Of a DNA stretch of 34,038 bases, positions 7,080 through 15,557 are shown piece after piece; the first letter of the stretch is position 1; each line of letters begins with the position of its first letter. Source of the DNA: Candidatus Melainabacteria bacterium. Lineage in GTDB: Bacteria > Cyanobacteriota > Vampirovibrionia > 2-02-FULL-35-15. A program made the position numbers and the translations under genes. Under the pieces are notes generated by a model that had not been told where the DNA came from, searched no databases, and was given only the letters and a program-made list of their open reading frames with translations. The stretch lies in the NCBI GenBank assembly GCA_023250205.1, contig JAHFBE010000026.1, positions 1-34,038 on the forward strand. The letters are read 5' to 3'.

Positions 7080-8078
7080 AGTTATGGTTTCAGGAATTGC
7101 TAGTAAATAATCTTTTAATTCTGGATTTTTAATAAAGCTCAAACTTTCTTTTGCATTTTCTATGTAATTTAATGCCAGTTGTTTTGCTTGTTCACATCCA
7201 CCAAGCTCAAATACTAATCTTAGAGCTTTATCAAAATCGTTTTCATTATTGTTGAATCTACTTTCAATTAAGATTCTTATTTGTTTTGCTCTTTCATTTG
7301 AACTATTTAATGCAAATAAGGTTGGAGCAGTAATTAACCCATTTTTCAGGTCTGAAAAGACATCTTTCCCACTTTCTTTTGAATCGCTTGTAAAATCAAG
7401 AATGTCATCTACTATTTGAAATGCGATTCCAAGTGATAATCCATATTGATTACAACTATTAACAATTTCAATTGGTTGATTGTTTATTAGTGCGGAAGCT
7501 TTACAGCAGGCAGCGAATAAACTGGCAGTTTTTGAGGTTGATTTTCCTATATATTTTTCAAGAGTAATGTCTGGGTTAAAAAGTAAAGAGAATTGTTCTA
7601 TTTCCCCATCACATAAATCACTTAAAACATTTGCATAAATTTTTACAATTTCAGTGTTTTCTAATTCTCCAAGTTTTACTGATGCCTGACCAAACAAGAA
7701 ATCTCCTGCGATTACAGATATTTTGTTATTCCATAAGCTATTTATTGTTTCATTACCTCGACGAAGTTTTGCAGAGTCTATTATGTCATCATGAATAAGG
7801 CTCGCAGTATGAATTAGTTCAGTTATTTCGGAGAGAATAATATGCTTGTCTTTAACTCCTCCAGTTGCTTTTGCTATTAAGAGAGAGATTGCTGGTCTAA
7901 GCCTTTTACCACCAGATAAAAATATGTAACTAATAATTTCTTTTAAAAGCTTACTCTTTGCTGGTAGTTTAACTACCAGATTTTCTTCTAGAATCTCAAG
8001 ATCCTGACTTATTATCTTGAAAAAATCAGGCCATTGAGCAGATTTTTCTTTGCTTAGTTTTTCTATTACTTGTTTCAT
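7065..8078 (-). CDS. Polyprenyl diphosphate synthase (trans type)
   Basis: Soluble enzyme that extends allylic diphosphates with isopentenyl diphosphate to a long all-trans chain, for quinone side chains or carriers. The first aspartate-rich motif DDIID is at 97-101 and the second, DDILD, at 224-228. GGKRLRP (57-63) binds the substrate. Residue 92, five before the first motif, is Ala and its neighbour Ser, which leaves room for a long product; so solanesyl or octaprenyl synthase is more likely than a farnesyl one. The start overlaps the gshA stop in an ATGA, so the genes are coupled. Given nuoL/nuoM in the window, a quinone tail role is plausible. Confidence 0.92.
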   Translation of the reverse strand: MKQVIEKLSKEKSAQWPDFFKIISQDLEILEENLVVKLPAKSKLLKEIISYIFLSGGKRLRPAISLLIAKATGGVKDKHIILSEITELIHTASLIHDDIIDSAKLRRGNETINSLWNNKISVIAGDFLFGQASVKLGELENTEIVKIYANVLSDLCDGEIEQFSLLFNPDITLEKYIGKSTSKTASLFAACCKASALINNQPIEIVNSCNQYGLSLGIAFQIVDDILDFTSDSKESGKDVFSDLKNGLITAPTLFALNSSNERAKQIRILIESRFNNNENDFDKALRLVFELGGCEQAKQLALNYIENAKESLSFIKNPELKDYLLAIPETITKKIK

Positions 8079-9211
8079 TTATTGATTTTTAACATATCCG
8101 CGGATTTTAAATCCATAATCGTAAATTGATTTATGAAATGTTGCATTGTCTTTTCAATAGAACCAGTTCTATTGTACATTTCCATAAATTGTGTCGCTTC
8201 ATTTCCATCCTTTAATATTTCAAGTACTGGGTTCAAATATTCTAATATGTTTATATCTCTTGCAGTATTACAAAATTCTTTATATAAAGACTCTATTATG
8301 TTGTAGGCTTTATCTTCACTATCAGTTTTCCAGTTCCATAAATTTGCATTTAATCCATCTTTTGCTGCGATTTCTTCTTGTTTATCCATAATATCAACAA
8401 GTTTATTTAAATCTGTTCCTAATACTTTAGGCTGTTTTTTATTTAATAAGTATTCCTGAAGGATACATTCTATTAATGCAACAATTGAAAGTAGCTTTTT
8501 TATATCAGCTACAAAATCACAAATTCTTAATTCAATTCTATTTAAAGTATCCGGTCTATTCGGACCGTTTGGTCTAACACTTGTCCACAAATGTCGCTCA
8601 TTAAACATCGTTTTAGTTTCAATTTGTTTGTGACTCCATTGAATAAAGTCATTATGGTCAGTAAAAAACGGTACAAATTTAGGTGTTTTTGGAAAGCTAT
8701 GCCATCTAAAAGATTTATACCCTGTTACTTTTCCATCATGAAAACATGAGGAAGCACTAAGTGCAAGAAATAGTGGAGAATACAATCTTAAAATACTTAA
8801 ACCTTTGAAAAGATCATTATAATTATCGATTCCTATATTTATATGAACACTTGTAGTAATTACCTTTGTTTGATACGTATTTAAAATTAGTTCACTATAG
8901 GGATCTCCAGGTTTTGAAAAATAAAACTCTTTACTAAATGGCAAAGCAATTGTACTTCCTGGAATTAGTGTCAGGCTATTAAGACTTTTTAGATAATTTC
9001 TAACTTTTATTCTTGGTTCTATAATTTCTTTGTAGAGTTCGTAGTAACTTCTATTGGGATTTGTAATATATTCAAAACTTCTTTGATCTGGTTCTTGGGA
9101 AAAGTTTGAGAATGTTTCTTTTAAATTTGTTGATAATGGGAGAACTTCTCCGCTTTCAGTACCTGCGTACAATTCAATTTCTACGCCTTTTTGTAAGAGT
9201 TTATTTTCCAT
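8075..9211 (-). CDS. gshA: Glutamate-cysteine ligase, cyanobacterial type
   Basis: First enzyme of glutathione synthesis, joining glutamate and cysteine with ATP. The 378 residues follow the cyanobacterial gshA family along their length: KGVEIELYAGT at the start, LIPGSTIAL (81-89), TSVHINIGI (120-128), LALSASS, VTGYKSFRW, HLWTSVRPNG and LNRIELRICD. The family identification rests on remembered motif similarity. No gshB is visible here. A TAGAAT hexamer lies nine bases before the ATG and no Shine-Dalgarno is present. Its presence is one of the main hints that the genome belongs near Cyanobacteria. Confidence 0.88.
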   Translation of the reverse strand: MENKLLQKGVEIELYAGTESGEVLPLSTNLKETFSNFSQEPDQRSFEYITNPNRSYYELYKEIIEPRIKVRNYLKSLNSLTLIPGSTIALPFSKEFYFSKPGDPYSELILNTYQTKVITTSVHINIGIDNYNDLFKGLSILRLYSPLFLALSASSCFHDGKVTGYKSFRWHSFPKTPKFVPFFTDHNDFIQWSHKQIETKTMFNERHLWTSVRPNGPNRPDTLNRIELRICDFVADIKKLLSIVALIECILQEYLLNKKQPKVLGTDLNKLVDIMDKQEEIAAKDGLNANLWNWKTDSEDKAYNIIESLYKEFCNTARDINILEYLNPVLEILKDGNEATQFMEMYNRTGSIEKTMQHFINQFTIMDLKSADMLKINK

Positions 9212-9220
9212 TTAAATGTA

Positions 9221-9226
9221 ATTCTA
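9221..9226 (-). promoter_or_regulatory. Putative -10 of gshA, near-leaderless
   Basis: On the minus strand TAGAAT is followed by nine bases and the ATG at 9211. A start seven bases after the hexamer would leave a leader of about two bases. No ribosome binding site is present. Confidence 0.4.
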
Positions 9227-9300
9227 TCGTATCGTTTTTATGAGTATTTGTCTGGTCTATATAGCACCTTGATCTGTAAAAATGAATTTTCAGATAAAAT

Positions 9301-9321
9301 GCAAGCTAGTTTTGCGCTTGC
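9301..9321. promoter_or_regulatory. Inverted repeat, candidate operator before the thioredoxin gene
   Basis: GCAAGC (9301-9306) and GCTTGC (9316-9321) form a perfect 6-bp inverted repeat with a 9-base spacer. It overlaps the likely -35 box TTGCGC at 9312-9317. The regulator, if any, is unknown. Confidence 0.35.
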
Positions 9322-9340
9322 TATAAATAAATGTTACTAT
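9312..9340 (+). promoter_or_regulatory. Putative promoter of the thioredoxin lipoprotein gene
   Basis: TTGCGC (9312-9317) and TACTAT (9335-9340) are 17 bases apart. TATAAA at 9322-9327 is an alternative -10. The transcript would include the AAAGGAG at 9343-9349 and the short upstream ORF. Confidence 0.4.
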
Positions 9341-9357
9341 CTAAAGGAGTAAATTGA

Positions 9358-9402
9358 ATGTATAAGTTGGAGGATCTCTTAGAAATCAATGAAAATATTT
9401 AA
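9358..9402 (+). CDS. 14-residue upstream ORF overlapping the thioredoxin start
   Basis: ATG at 9358 follows AAAGGAG (9343-9349) by 8 bases and encodes MYKLEDLLEINENI before a TAA. It runs past the thioredoxin ATG (9389) in a different frame, overlapping it by 14 bases. The thioredoxin ATG itself has only a distant GGAGG (9369-9373, 15 bases away), so ribosomes leaving this short ORF may restart at the main gene. The peptide has no run of one amino acid that would suggest classic attenuation. Whether the peptide matters or only its translation is unknown. Confidence 0.4.
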   Translation: MYKLEDLLEINENI

Positions 9403-10213
9403 AAATTTCCAAACAGTTCTTTATTTTTTGACTTGTGTATTAGTTGTATCTTTTTTATATGGATGTAAAGAAAAAGAGTTAAATGTTTCTGCATTTGATG
9501 GATTGCCAGAATCAACATTTGTAACTCAAGTAAAATCTTCTTTAGAGAGCCATACTCCACTTGTCATAGCATTTACTGCCGAATGGTGCCCACATTGCAG
9601 AAAATACAAGCCAACTCTTAGTGAAGTAAAAGATTTATATAATGATAAAGTTACGTTTATAAATATAGATGTAGATGATAAAAATGGTTCACCTATTTCT
9701 GAGAGATTCCAGGTTAGAGGAATTCCAACAACAGCATTTGTTAGGGCAGATGGCTCTGTATACAAAGTTCAAGTTGGTGAAATAGCTAAGGATGAACTTT
9801 CTAAGATAGCAGAAGAGCTTATTGCAAATAAAAAGAGGAAAAAAGGAGAACCAGTTGCTCCATTTCCAATTGATCTAAACAAAAAAGAAGAACCTACTTC
9901 CGCAGATCAACAAGTTAAAGAGAAGGAACTCCCAGCAGTAGAAGTAGAGCCAGCTCCTGCAGAACAAGCAGTTCCTGGTGAACAACCTGCAGTACCAGAA
10001 GAAGGAGAATTCCAAGAGGATATACCAATGCCTTCTCCAGCCGATCTGGAAAATATAATGATTGAGGAACCTCCACTTCCACCAGCAATTGATAATTCAG
10101 GAGATGCAATGCCTGCGCTTCCTTCAGGACCATCGGGAGGCAATGAACAAGGAATAACTCCTGGACAAAGTGATAGTGATGCTATTCAAGAAGAACCTTC
10201 TTCTGAAGAATAG
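9389..10213 (+). CDS. Thioredoxin-like lipoprotein
   Basis: Predicted membrane-anchored thiol-disulfide protein facing the periplasm. A lipoprotein signal peptide ends in the lipobox LYGC with Cys 26. The thioredoxin fold spans about 40-145, with the active site CPHC at 67-70 and the cis-proline at 113 in GIPTTAF. The rest, from about 150 to 275, is a low-complexity tail rich in Pro, Glu and Ala (many PAEQ/PGEQ-like pieces) with no domain I know. In-frame TAG just upstream (9380-9382) makes ATG 9389 the first possible start. It converges on topA with 7 bases between the stops. Confidence 0.85.
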   Translation: MKIFKNFQTVLYFLTCVLVVSFLYGCKEKELNVSAFDGLPESTFVTQVKSSLESHTPLVIAFTAEWCPHCRKYKPTLSEVKDLYNDKVTFINIDVDDKNGSPISERFQVRGIPTTAFVRADGSVYKVQVGEIAKDELSKIAEELIANKKRKKGEPVAPFPIDLNKKEEPTSADQQVKEKELPAVEVEPAPAEQAVPGEQPAVPEEGEFQEDIPMPSPADLENIMIEEPPLPPAIDNSGDAMPALPSGPSGGNEQGITPGQSDSDAIQEEPSSEE

Positions 10214-10220
10214 TAAAATA

Positions 10221-12722
10221 TTATGTTGTAGTTTGAGCTGTGCTTAAAACAGGTTCTGGTGGTTTGTCACCGGTAAACTTTGTGACTTCATCTTCTGTAG
10301 CTTCTCTTTTGAATTTACACTCTTTGTTGGAGCATGCTATTTGTGTAGCTTTTGATGTGATTTTAATAGTAAGTAGAGAGTTACACTCTGAACAATGTAC
10401 AGGAATAGGTTTTGCCCAAAAGACTGAATCACATTTAGTTTTAGACCACATGGAGCAGCCATAAAATGTCTTCCCACGTCTTGATCTCTTTTCTATAACT
10501 TCTCCCTCACAACCTTCTCTAGGACACTTAACACCGATAGTTTTTACTAAAGTCATTCTATTCTTACAAACTTCATCTTTGCATTGTAAATATTCTCCAT
10601 AAGGTCCATGTTTGATTGTCATTGGACCTTCGCACTTGGGACATTTTTCATCGGTTTCTCGATCTTTTGGGAAAGGTACCCCATCCTTAGATATGTTCAT
10701 TACTGACTTGCACTCAGGGTAATCAGAGCAACCTAAGAAAGGACCAAATCTTCCACCTCTAAGTAGCATTGGTTTTCCACACTTTGGACAGTTGTGCTCT
10801 GTTTTAATTTCTACTTTTTGAATATCTACCTGAGCCTTTTTTAAGGTCTCAGTAAAGTCTCCGTAGAAATTAGAGAGCATTTTTTTCCATTTTTGTTTTG
10901 CTTCTTCAACTTCATCTAAATTTAATTCCATTTGAGCAGTAAAATCATAATCAACATATTTAGGGAAATGATTAACAAGTAATTCTGTAACAATTTCGCC
11001 CAGTTTTGTAGGAGCTAAAGCTTTCTTATCTATTTTATGAGCATATTTTCTGTCAATAATAGTACTAATTGTACTGGCATAAGTACTTGGTCTTCCAATA
11101 CCCAGCTCTTCAAGTTTTTTTACAAGACTTGCTTCATTATATCTGCTTGGTGGTTCAGTGAAATGTTGTTTTGGATTTAACTCTATTAGTTTAATTAAAT
11201 CTTTTACTTTTAAATCTGGGAGTGAGCTTATTACTTCATCCAGGATTTGATCTTTATCAATCTCTTTTTCTTCTTCTTCAACAACTTCATCACCAGCGTC
11301 AAATGCTTTTAAGAATCCATCAAATAAAATCTTAGTAGCAGATGTGTGGAATAAACCTTTTCCGGCTTCAATTTCAACTGTGGTTGTTTGTAACTTTGAA
11401 GCTGACATTTGACTGGCTAAAAATCTTTCCCAAATTAGTTTATATACTTTAAGTTGCTCAGCATTTAAGTACTGTTTCATTTGGCTGGGTGTTCTAAAAA
11501 CGCTTGTAGGTCTAATAGCTTCGTGTGCATCTTGTACATTTTTCTTCTTTGATTTAAAAACTCTTGGTTCAGAAGGGTAATATTCTTCGCCAAAAGTTTT
11601 AAAGATAAAATCTTTTGATTCTTCCTGAGCTTCGTTAGATATACGGGTGCTGTCTGTTCTCATGTAAGTAATAAGACCTACAGGACCTTCTTCTCCAATT
11701 TCAATACCTTCATATAGTTCTTGTGCTATCTTCATTACTTTCTTGACAGTATAACCAAGTACATTTGCACATCCTCTTTGAAGTGTACTGGTTATAAATG
11801 GTGGTAAGGGATTCTTTTGGTTTTGTCGCTCTTCTATATTAGTGATTACAAATTTTGATTCTTTCAATTCTAAAAATATTTTATCTGCAGATTCTTGATC
11901 TTTAATAACAAGTGTGGTCTTACTTTCTTTACCCTTTGGGGTAATAATTGTTCTCCCATCCCATTTATGTAAATTTGCAGAGAATTGAATCTCATCTTTT
12001 TGTAAGTCTGCGTGGATAGACCAGTATTCTTCTTTAATAAAAGAATTTATGTCTTTTTCTCGCTCCATTACGAGTCTTAAAGCTACACTCTGAACTCTTC
12101 CGGCAGACTTACCGCCCACTTTTCTCCAGAGTAGGGGACTTATTTTATACCCGACTAACCTATCCAAGATTCTTCTTGCTTGTTGTGCAGCAACCAGATC
12201 CATGTTTATCTTTCTTGGATGTTTAATAGCGTTTATTACTGCATCTTTTGTAATCTCATTGCATTCTATTCTTACCGTTTTATCTGGTTTTCCTAATATT
12301 TCAGAAAGATGCCAGGCAATAGCTTCCCCTTCTCGGTCAGGGTCAGGTGCCAAATAAATCTTGCTTGCTTTTTTTGCTAAGTCTTTAAGTTCTTTTACAA
12401 CCTTTTCTTTTTCTTCCAGGATTTCATAGACAGGCTCAAAGTCATTTTTAACATCTACTCCCAGCCCTTTTGTTGGAAGATCTCTAACGTGCCCAATACT
12501 TGCTCTAACTAAAAAACCTTTTCCTAAAAACTTACTAATAGTTTTTACTTTTCCTGGAGACTCAACTATTACTAGTGACTTACCCGAACTTTCTTTGTCA
12601 TCTGGTTCGTCAACTACTTTAGCTTTTGTTTGAGCTTTTGTTTGAACTTTTGCTTTAGCTTTTATTTGAACTTTTGCTTTAGCTTTTATTTGAACTTTTT
12701 TTGATTTTGGTTTTGATTTCAT
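10221..12722 (-). CDS. topA: DNA topoisomerase I
   Basis: Type IA topoisomerase that relaxes negative supercoils. The Toprim domain begins with LVIVESPGKVKTISKFLG and includes DPDREGEAIAWHL. The active-site tyrosine is Y353 in GLITYMRTDSTR. The C terminus holds four Cys4-type zinc ribbons: CPKCGKPM with CSDYPEC, CPKCEGPM with CKDEVC, CPREGC with a following Cys pair, and CSECNS with CSNKEC. The first 45 residues are an added Lys/Ala/Gln-rich tail made from a tandem DNA repeat. At 833 residues the length is normal for a bacterial TopA with this tail. No clear ribosome binding site is visible. Confidence 0.97.
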   Translation of the reverse strand: MKSKPKSKKVQIKAKAKVQIKAKAKVQTKAQTKAKVVDEPDDKESSGKSLVIVESPGKVKTISKFLGKGFLVRASIGHVRDLPTKGLGVDVKNDFEPVYEILEEKEKVVKELKDLAKKASKIYLAPDPDREGEAIAWHLSEILGKPDKTVRIECNEITKDAVINAIKHPRKINMDLVAAQQARRILDRLVGYKISPLLWRKVGGKSAGRVQSVALRLVMEREKDINSFIKEEYWSIHADLQKDEIQFSANLHKWDGRTIITPKGKESKTTLVIKDQESADKIFLELKESKFVITNIEERQNQKNPLPPFITSTLQRGCANVLGYTVKKVMKIAQELYEGIEIGEEGPVGLITYMRTDSTRISNEAQEESKDFIFKTFGEEYYPSEPRVFKSKKKNVQDAHEAIRPTSVFRTPSQMKQYLNAEQLKVYKLIWERFLASQMSASKLQTTTVEIEAGKGLFHTSATKILFDGFLKAFDAGDEVVEEEEKEIDKDQILDEVISSLPDLKVKDLIKLIELNPKQHFTEPPSRYNEASLVKKLEELGIGRPSTYASTISTIIDRKYAHKIDKKALAPTKLGEIVTELLVNHFPKYVDYDFTAQMELNLDEVEEAKQKWKKMLSNFYGDFTETLKKAQVDIQKVEIKTEHNCPKCGKPMLLRGGRFGPFLGCSDYPECKSVMNISKDGVPFPKDRETDEKCPKCEGPMTIKHGPYGEYLQCKDEVCKNRMTLVKTIGVKCPREGCEGEVIEKRSRRGKTFYGCSMWSKTKCDSVFWAKPIPVHCSECNSLLTIKITSKATQIACSNKECKFKREATEDEVTKFTGDKPPEPVLSTAQTTT
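12647..12694. repeat. Tandem repeat in the 5' end of topA
   Basis: Two perfect 24-bp copies (12647-12670, 12671-12694), within a looser 12-bp-based array from about 12618 to 12710. They encode the repeated VQIKAKAK and VQTKAQTK pieces of the TopA N terminus. The copy number can change without breaking the frame. Confidence 0.8.
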
Positions 12723-12797
12723 TTCAATAGTTATCTTTTAGGACTTATACCTTATAACCTCAATAAAATAACACAAAAGTATATAGGTGTAAATTTT

Positions 12798-12831
12798 CTA
12801 ATCATTTCGAGAAGACTTTAAGAAAGATTAG
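12798..12831. repeat. Inverted repeat between murB and topA
   Basis: CTAATC-A-TTTC (12798-12808) faces GAAA-GATTAG (12822-12831), a 10-bp stem with one bulge and a 13-base loop. No T run follows on either strand, so it is not a standard terminator. The 172-base gap holding it shows nothing else besides AT-rich sequence upstream of topA. Confidence 0.4.
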
Positions 12832-12894
12832 CAAAGGATCTTAAATGATAGAAGTTTGTACTAACTCTTCGTTCCAGGCAATAACATTTTGATA

Positions 12895-13839
12895 CTATTT
12901 AGTAATTATAAATGAACTATTAAGAGTTTGATCTGCGTTGGTCCATATAATTGCTTCTGACTCTTTAAATACTCCTAAAGGTTTAATTTCAGGTTTTAGT
13001 AAAACATTGTATTTTTCAAACGCGGTTTCCTGTAATTTGTTAATTAGTTCACACACATCTTGAGAGTTTGCTCCTCCAAGATTAATTATGAAATTAGCAT
13101 GTACTGATGAAACTTGAGCATCTCCAACTTTCCAATTCTTTACACCGATAAGATCTAAAATTTTTCCGGCTGGCATATTTAACTCAATAGGATTTTTAAA
13201 AGTACATCCTGCACTGCGATCTTTTATTGGTTGTGTGTTTTGTCTGGCAAGGTTGTTAGCTTTCATTCTTGTTCTGATTGCAGCTTCAGTATCAGACACC
13301 ATTCTAAATTTTGCGCTTAAAACAATTTGTTCTTGAGGGTTCATTGTAGAGATTCTATAGCCAAAGACAATGTCTTTTGGAGTCAATACTTCTATTTTCC
13401 ATTTCTTTATATTTAAAACAGTAACAGTTTCTAATATTTGGCTTGTACAGCTTCCATGTGCTCCTGCATTCATTACGATTGCTCCGCCAACTGTACCTGG
13501 AATACCTTCGTAGAACTCCATTCCAGATAAACTTAGTTTTGATGCATATGCGGAGAGCCTGGGCAATCTTACTCCTGCCCCTGCAGTAAGAAGATCTGGT
13601 CCTATTTTTTCAATCCAGTTTAAACCAGTTGTGCAAATTACTGTGCCGGGAATATCATGAGAAGATACCAGAATATTTGAACCCCCTCCAATTAAAGACC
13701 AAGGTTCATTCGTTGATATTAACTTATTCATTAATTCTACAAGTTCTTCTGTTGTTGATGGAAAGCAGATTTCATCTGCAATACCACCGATTTTCATTGT
13801 TGTAAATTGTCCTACTTCTGTTTTTTCTAATGTTTTCAT
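12895..13839 (-). CDS. murB: UDP-N-acetylenolpyruvoylglucosamine reductase (MurB)
   Basis: FAD enzyme that reduces UDP-GlcNAc-enolpyruvate to UDP-MurNAc with NADPH in peptidoglycan synthesis. FAD-binding parts are clear: LIGGGSNILVS (49-59), EGIPGTVGGAIVMNAGAHG (111-129) and YR (161-162). The general acid position, Ser in E. coli, is Cys 212 here (RSAGCTFKNP), a change I recall in other MurB proteins. The protein is 314 residues and lacks a long C-terminal extension. It begins 22 bases after the murC stop, with no Shine-Dalgarno, so it is probably cotranscribed with murC. Confidence 0.95.
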   Translation of the reverse strand: MKTLEKTEVGQFTTMKIGGIADEICFPSTTEELVELMNKLISTNEPWSLIGGGSNILVSSHDIPGTVICTTGLNWIEKIGPDLLTAGAGVRLPRLSAYASKLSLSGMEFYEGIPGTVGGAIVMNAGAHGSCTSQILETVTVLNIKKWKIEVLTPKDIVFGYRISTMNPQEQIVLSAKFRMVSDTEAAIRTRMKANNLARQNTQPIKDRSAGCTFKNPIELNMPAGKILDLIGVKNWKVGDAQVSSVHANFIINLGGANSQDVCELINKLQETAFEKYNVLLKPEIKPLGVFKESEAIIWTNADQTLNSSFIITK

Positions 13840-13861
13840 TGTGTCTATAGAGTCTTTTATC

Positions 13862-15295
13862 TTATATTAGTTGTTCCCTGAATTTCATACAAGTATCTTT
13901 TATTAACTGAGGTCCTAAGTTTGTTATATCTCCTGCTCCCATTATAAGTATAAAATCCTCTTCCTTTATAAAACCAGATAAAAATTTAGATATTTCTTCT
14001 ATATTACCTGGTAGATGGTTAACATTTGGTTTAGCTATTTCCTGAACTAGTTTTTTACTTGAGATTTCTTTGATCCCCCCCCCTCTGGCAACATATATTT
14101 CAGTTATAAATACAGGAGAATCCTCTTCCTTGAAGGAGTTTATAAAGTCACCCCAGAAATCCTGTAATCTTCTAGGTTGGTGTGGTTGAAAAACAATAAC
14201 TAATCTTTTTGGAGACAATTCTTTAGCAGCTTTAATTGTAGCTATGATTTCTGTTGGGTGATGAGCGTAATCATCTACAACAGTGAGCTCATTTGTTTTT
14301 TTAAGTATTTGAAACCTACGTTTTACGCCATTATAATTTTCTAAAGAAGTCTTTATACTTTCTGGACTTAGCCCAATTAAATGTCCAATTGCGATTGCTG
14401 CCAAGGCATTGAGAATGTTATGATTCCCAGGTTTTTTCAGTTTAAGTGAAAATAAGTAGTTTCCTCTTAAACTAATTTCCCAGCGATTTGATTTGTTATT
14501 TAAGTTTGCTTTTAAAGTGATTTCGTTTGAATCAGTATTAATTCCATATGAAATTAATTTTGGGTTACTTAAATCAAAATTCTCAGTAATCAAACTGTTT
14601 GTAATTTCATCCTGAAGGCAGACAACCAGCCCCATTTTGTTTATTGATTTTTTTGCAAATTCTAAAAACGATAATTTTATTTCTTCTAAACCGCCAGGAT
14701 AATTTTCTAGATGATCGGGTTCAATGTTGGTTATTACAGAGATTTCTGGATCTCCTTTTAAAAAACTTTTGTCACTTTCATCAGCTTCGATCACAAAATA
14801 ATCTCCGCTTCCAAAAACGGAGTTTGTATTTTTACTCTCAAGAATCCCCCCTAATATTATAGAGGGATTGAGATTGTTACTTAAAAGCATTTCTGCAATC
14901 ATACCTGTCGTTGTTGTTTTTCCATGTGCTCCTGATATAGAAATTAGTTTTTTTTGACTTGTGATTAATTGTAAGAGCTCAGATCTATGTATTATTTCTT
15001 TGCTACTTTCTTTAGCCCAAGTTAATTCTTTATTACTATTGTCGATGGCAGTTGAATAGATTATTAGATCAGGAGAAGCATTTTTTATATTTTGTTCATC
15101 GTGAGGTGTCCAAATGTTTGTTATGCCTTCAGCTTTTAATTCTTTTATTAAACTAGAGTCTTCTTTGTCTGAACCGGAAATAATATAACCAGCATTAAAA
15201 AGATATCTAGCAAGAGCACTCATGCCTATTCCACCAATTCCAATAAAGTGGATTCTTTTATGTTTTAAATTTAAGTTAGGATTTGCTTGAATCAA
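13862..15295 (-). CDS. murC: UDP-N-acetylmuramate--L-alanine ligase (MurC)
   Basis: Cytosolic ATP-dependent ligase that adds L-alanine to UDP-MurNAc. The N-terminal Rossmann motif HFIGIGGIGMSALARYL (16-32), the P-loop SGAHGKTTTTG (121-131), the ENYPGG/DHLE region and VDDYAHHPTEI are all present, and the length (477) is normal. A run of nine C on the plus strand (nine G in the gene, 14075-14083) encodes ARGGGIKE near residue 405 and could cause slippage. Its first 20 bases overlap the end of rpsT, so it is probably translated in the same message. Confidence 0.96.
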   Translation of the reverse strand: MIQANPNLNLKHKRIHFIGIGGIGMSALARYLFNAGYIISGSDKEDSSLIKELKAEGITNIWTPHDEQNIKNASPDLIIYSTAIDNSNKELTWAKESSKEIIHRSELLQLITSQKKLISISGAHGKTTTTGMIAEMLLSNNLNPSIILGGILESKNTNSVFGSGDYFVIEADESDKSFLKGDPEISVITNIEPDHLENYPGGLEEIKLSFLEFAKKSINKMGLVVCLQDEITNSLITENFDLSNPKLISYGINTDSNEITLKANLNNKSNRWEISLRGNYLFSLKLKKPGNHNILNALAAIAIGHLIGLSPESIKTSLENYNGVKRRFQILKKTNELTVVDDYAHHPTEIIATIKAAKELSPKRLVIVFQPHQPRRLQDFWGDFINSFKEEDSPVFITEIYVARGGGIKEISSKKLVQEIAKPNVNHLPGNIEEISKFLSGFIKEEDFILIMGAGDITNLGPQLIKDTCMKFREQLI

Positions 15296-15551
15296 GTTTT
15301 TTCAACCATCTTGAAATCCTTGATTTTTTTCTAGCTGCATTATTCAAATGAATTATTTTTTTTGTTGCAGCTCTGTCAATTAGTGCAAAAGCTTCACTTA
15401 CTGCTTTTGCTGCTAATGTTGCGTCTTTCTTTTCAACATAATCAAGAACTTTTTTTGTAAGTGTTTTGATTTGTGTTTTGTAAACAAGGTTATTCAACCT
15501 ATTTCTTTCAGATGTTTTAACTCTTTTAATTGCTGATTTTAATCTAGGCAT
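15276..15551 (-). CDS. rpsT: 30S ribosomal protein S20
   Basis: Binds 16S rRNA early in assembly of the small subunit. The 91 residues are basic and helical, with the family features MPRLKSAIKRVKTSERN at the start, KTLTKKVLDYVEKKD, and the C-terminal block IDRAATKKIIHLNNAARKKS. The start is six bases after the pilin-like gene's stop, and its end overlaps the murC start by 20 bases. S20 set inside a pilin-murC-murB cluster is not an arrangement I know. A GGAGGAG sequence lies in the end of the pilin gene but about 15 bases from the ATG. Confidence 0.96.
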   Translation of the reverse strand: MPRLKSAIKRVKTSERNRLNNLVYKTQIKTLTKKVLDYVEKKDATLAAKAVSEAFALIDRAATKKIIHLNNAARKKSRISRWLKKLDSSKS

Positions 15552-15557
15552 AGCGTT

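Noticed and set aside
9907-10143. Long open frames opposite the thioredoxin tail
   Set aside because: They mirror the low-complexity Pro/Glu tail and have no start signal or recognisable protein.
12798-12831. Terminator of murB or topA
   Set aside because: A 10-pair stem exists but no T run follows on either strand.
13202-13204. Cys 212 in MurB as a sign of lost activity
   Set aside because: I recall Cys at this position in other MurB proteins, so it is treated as a normal variant.
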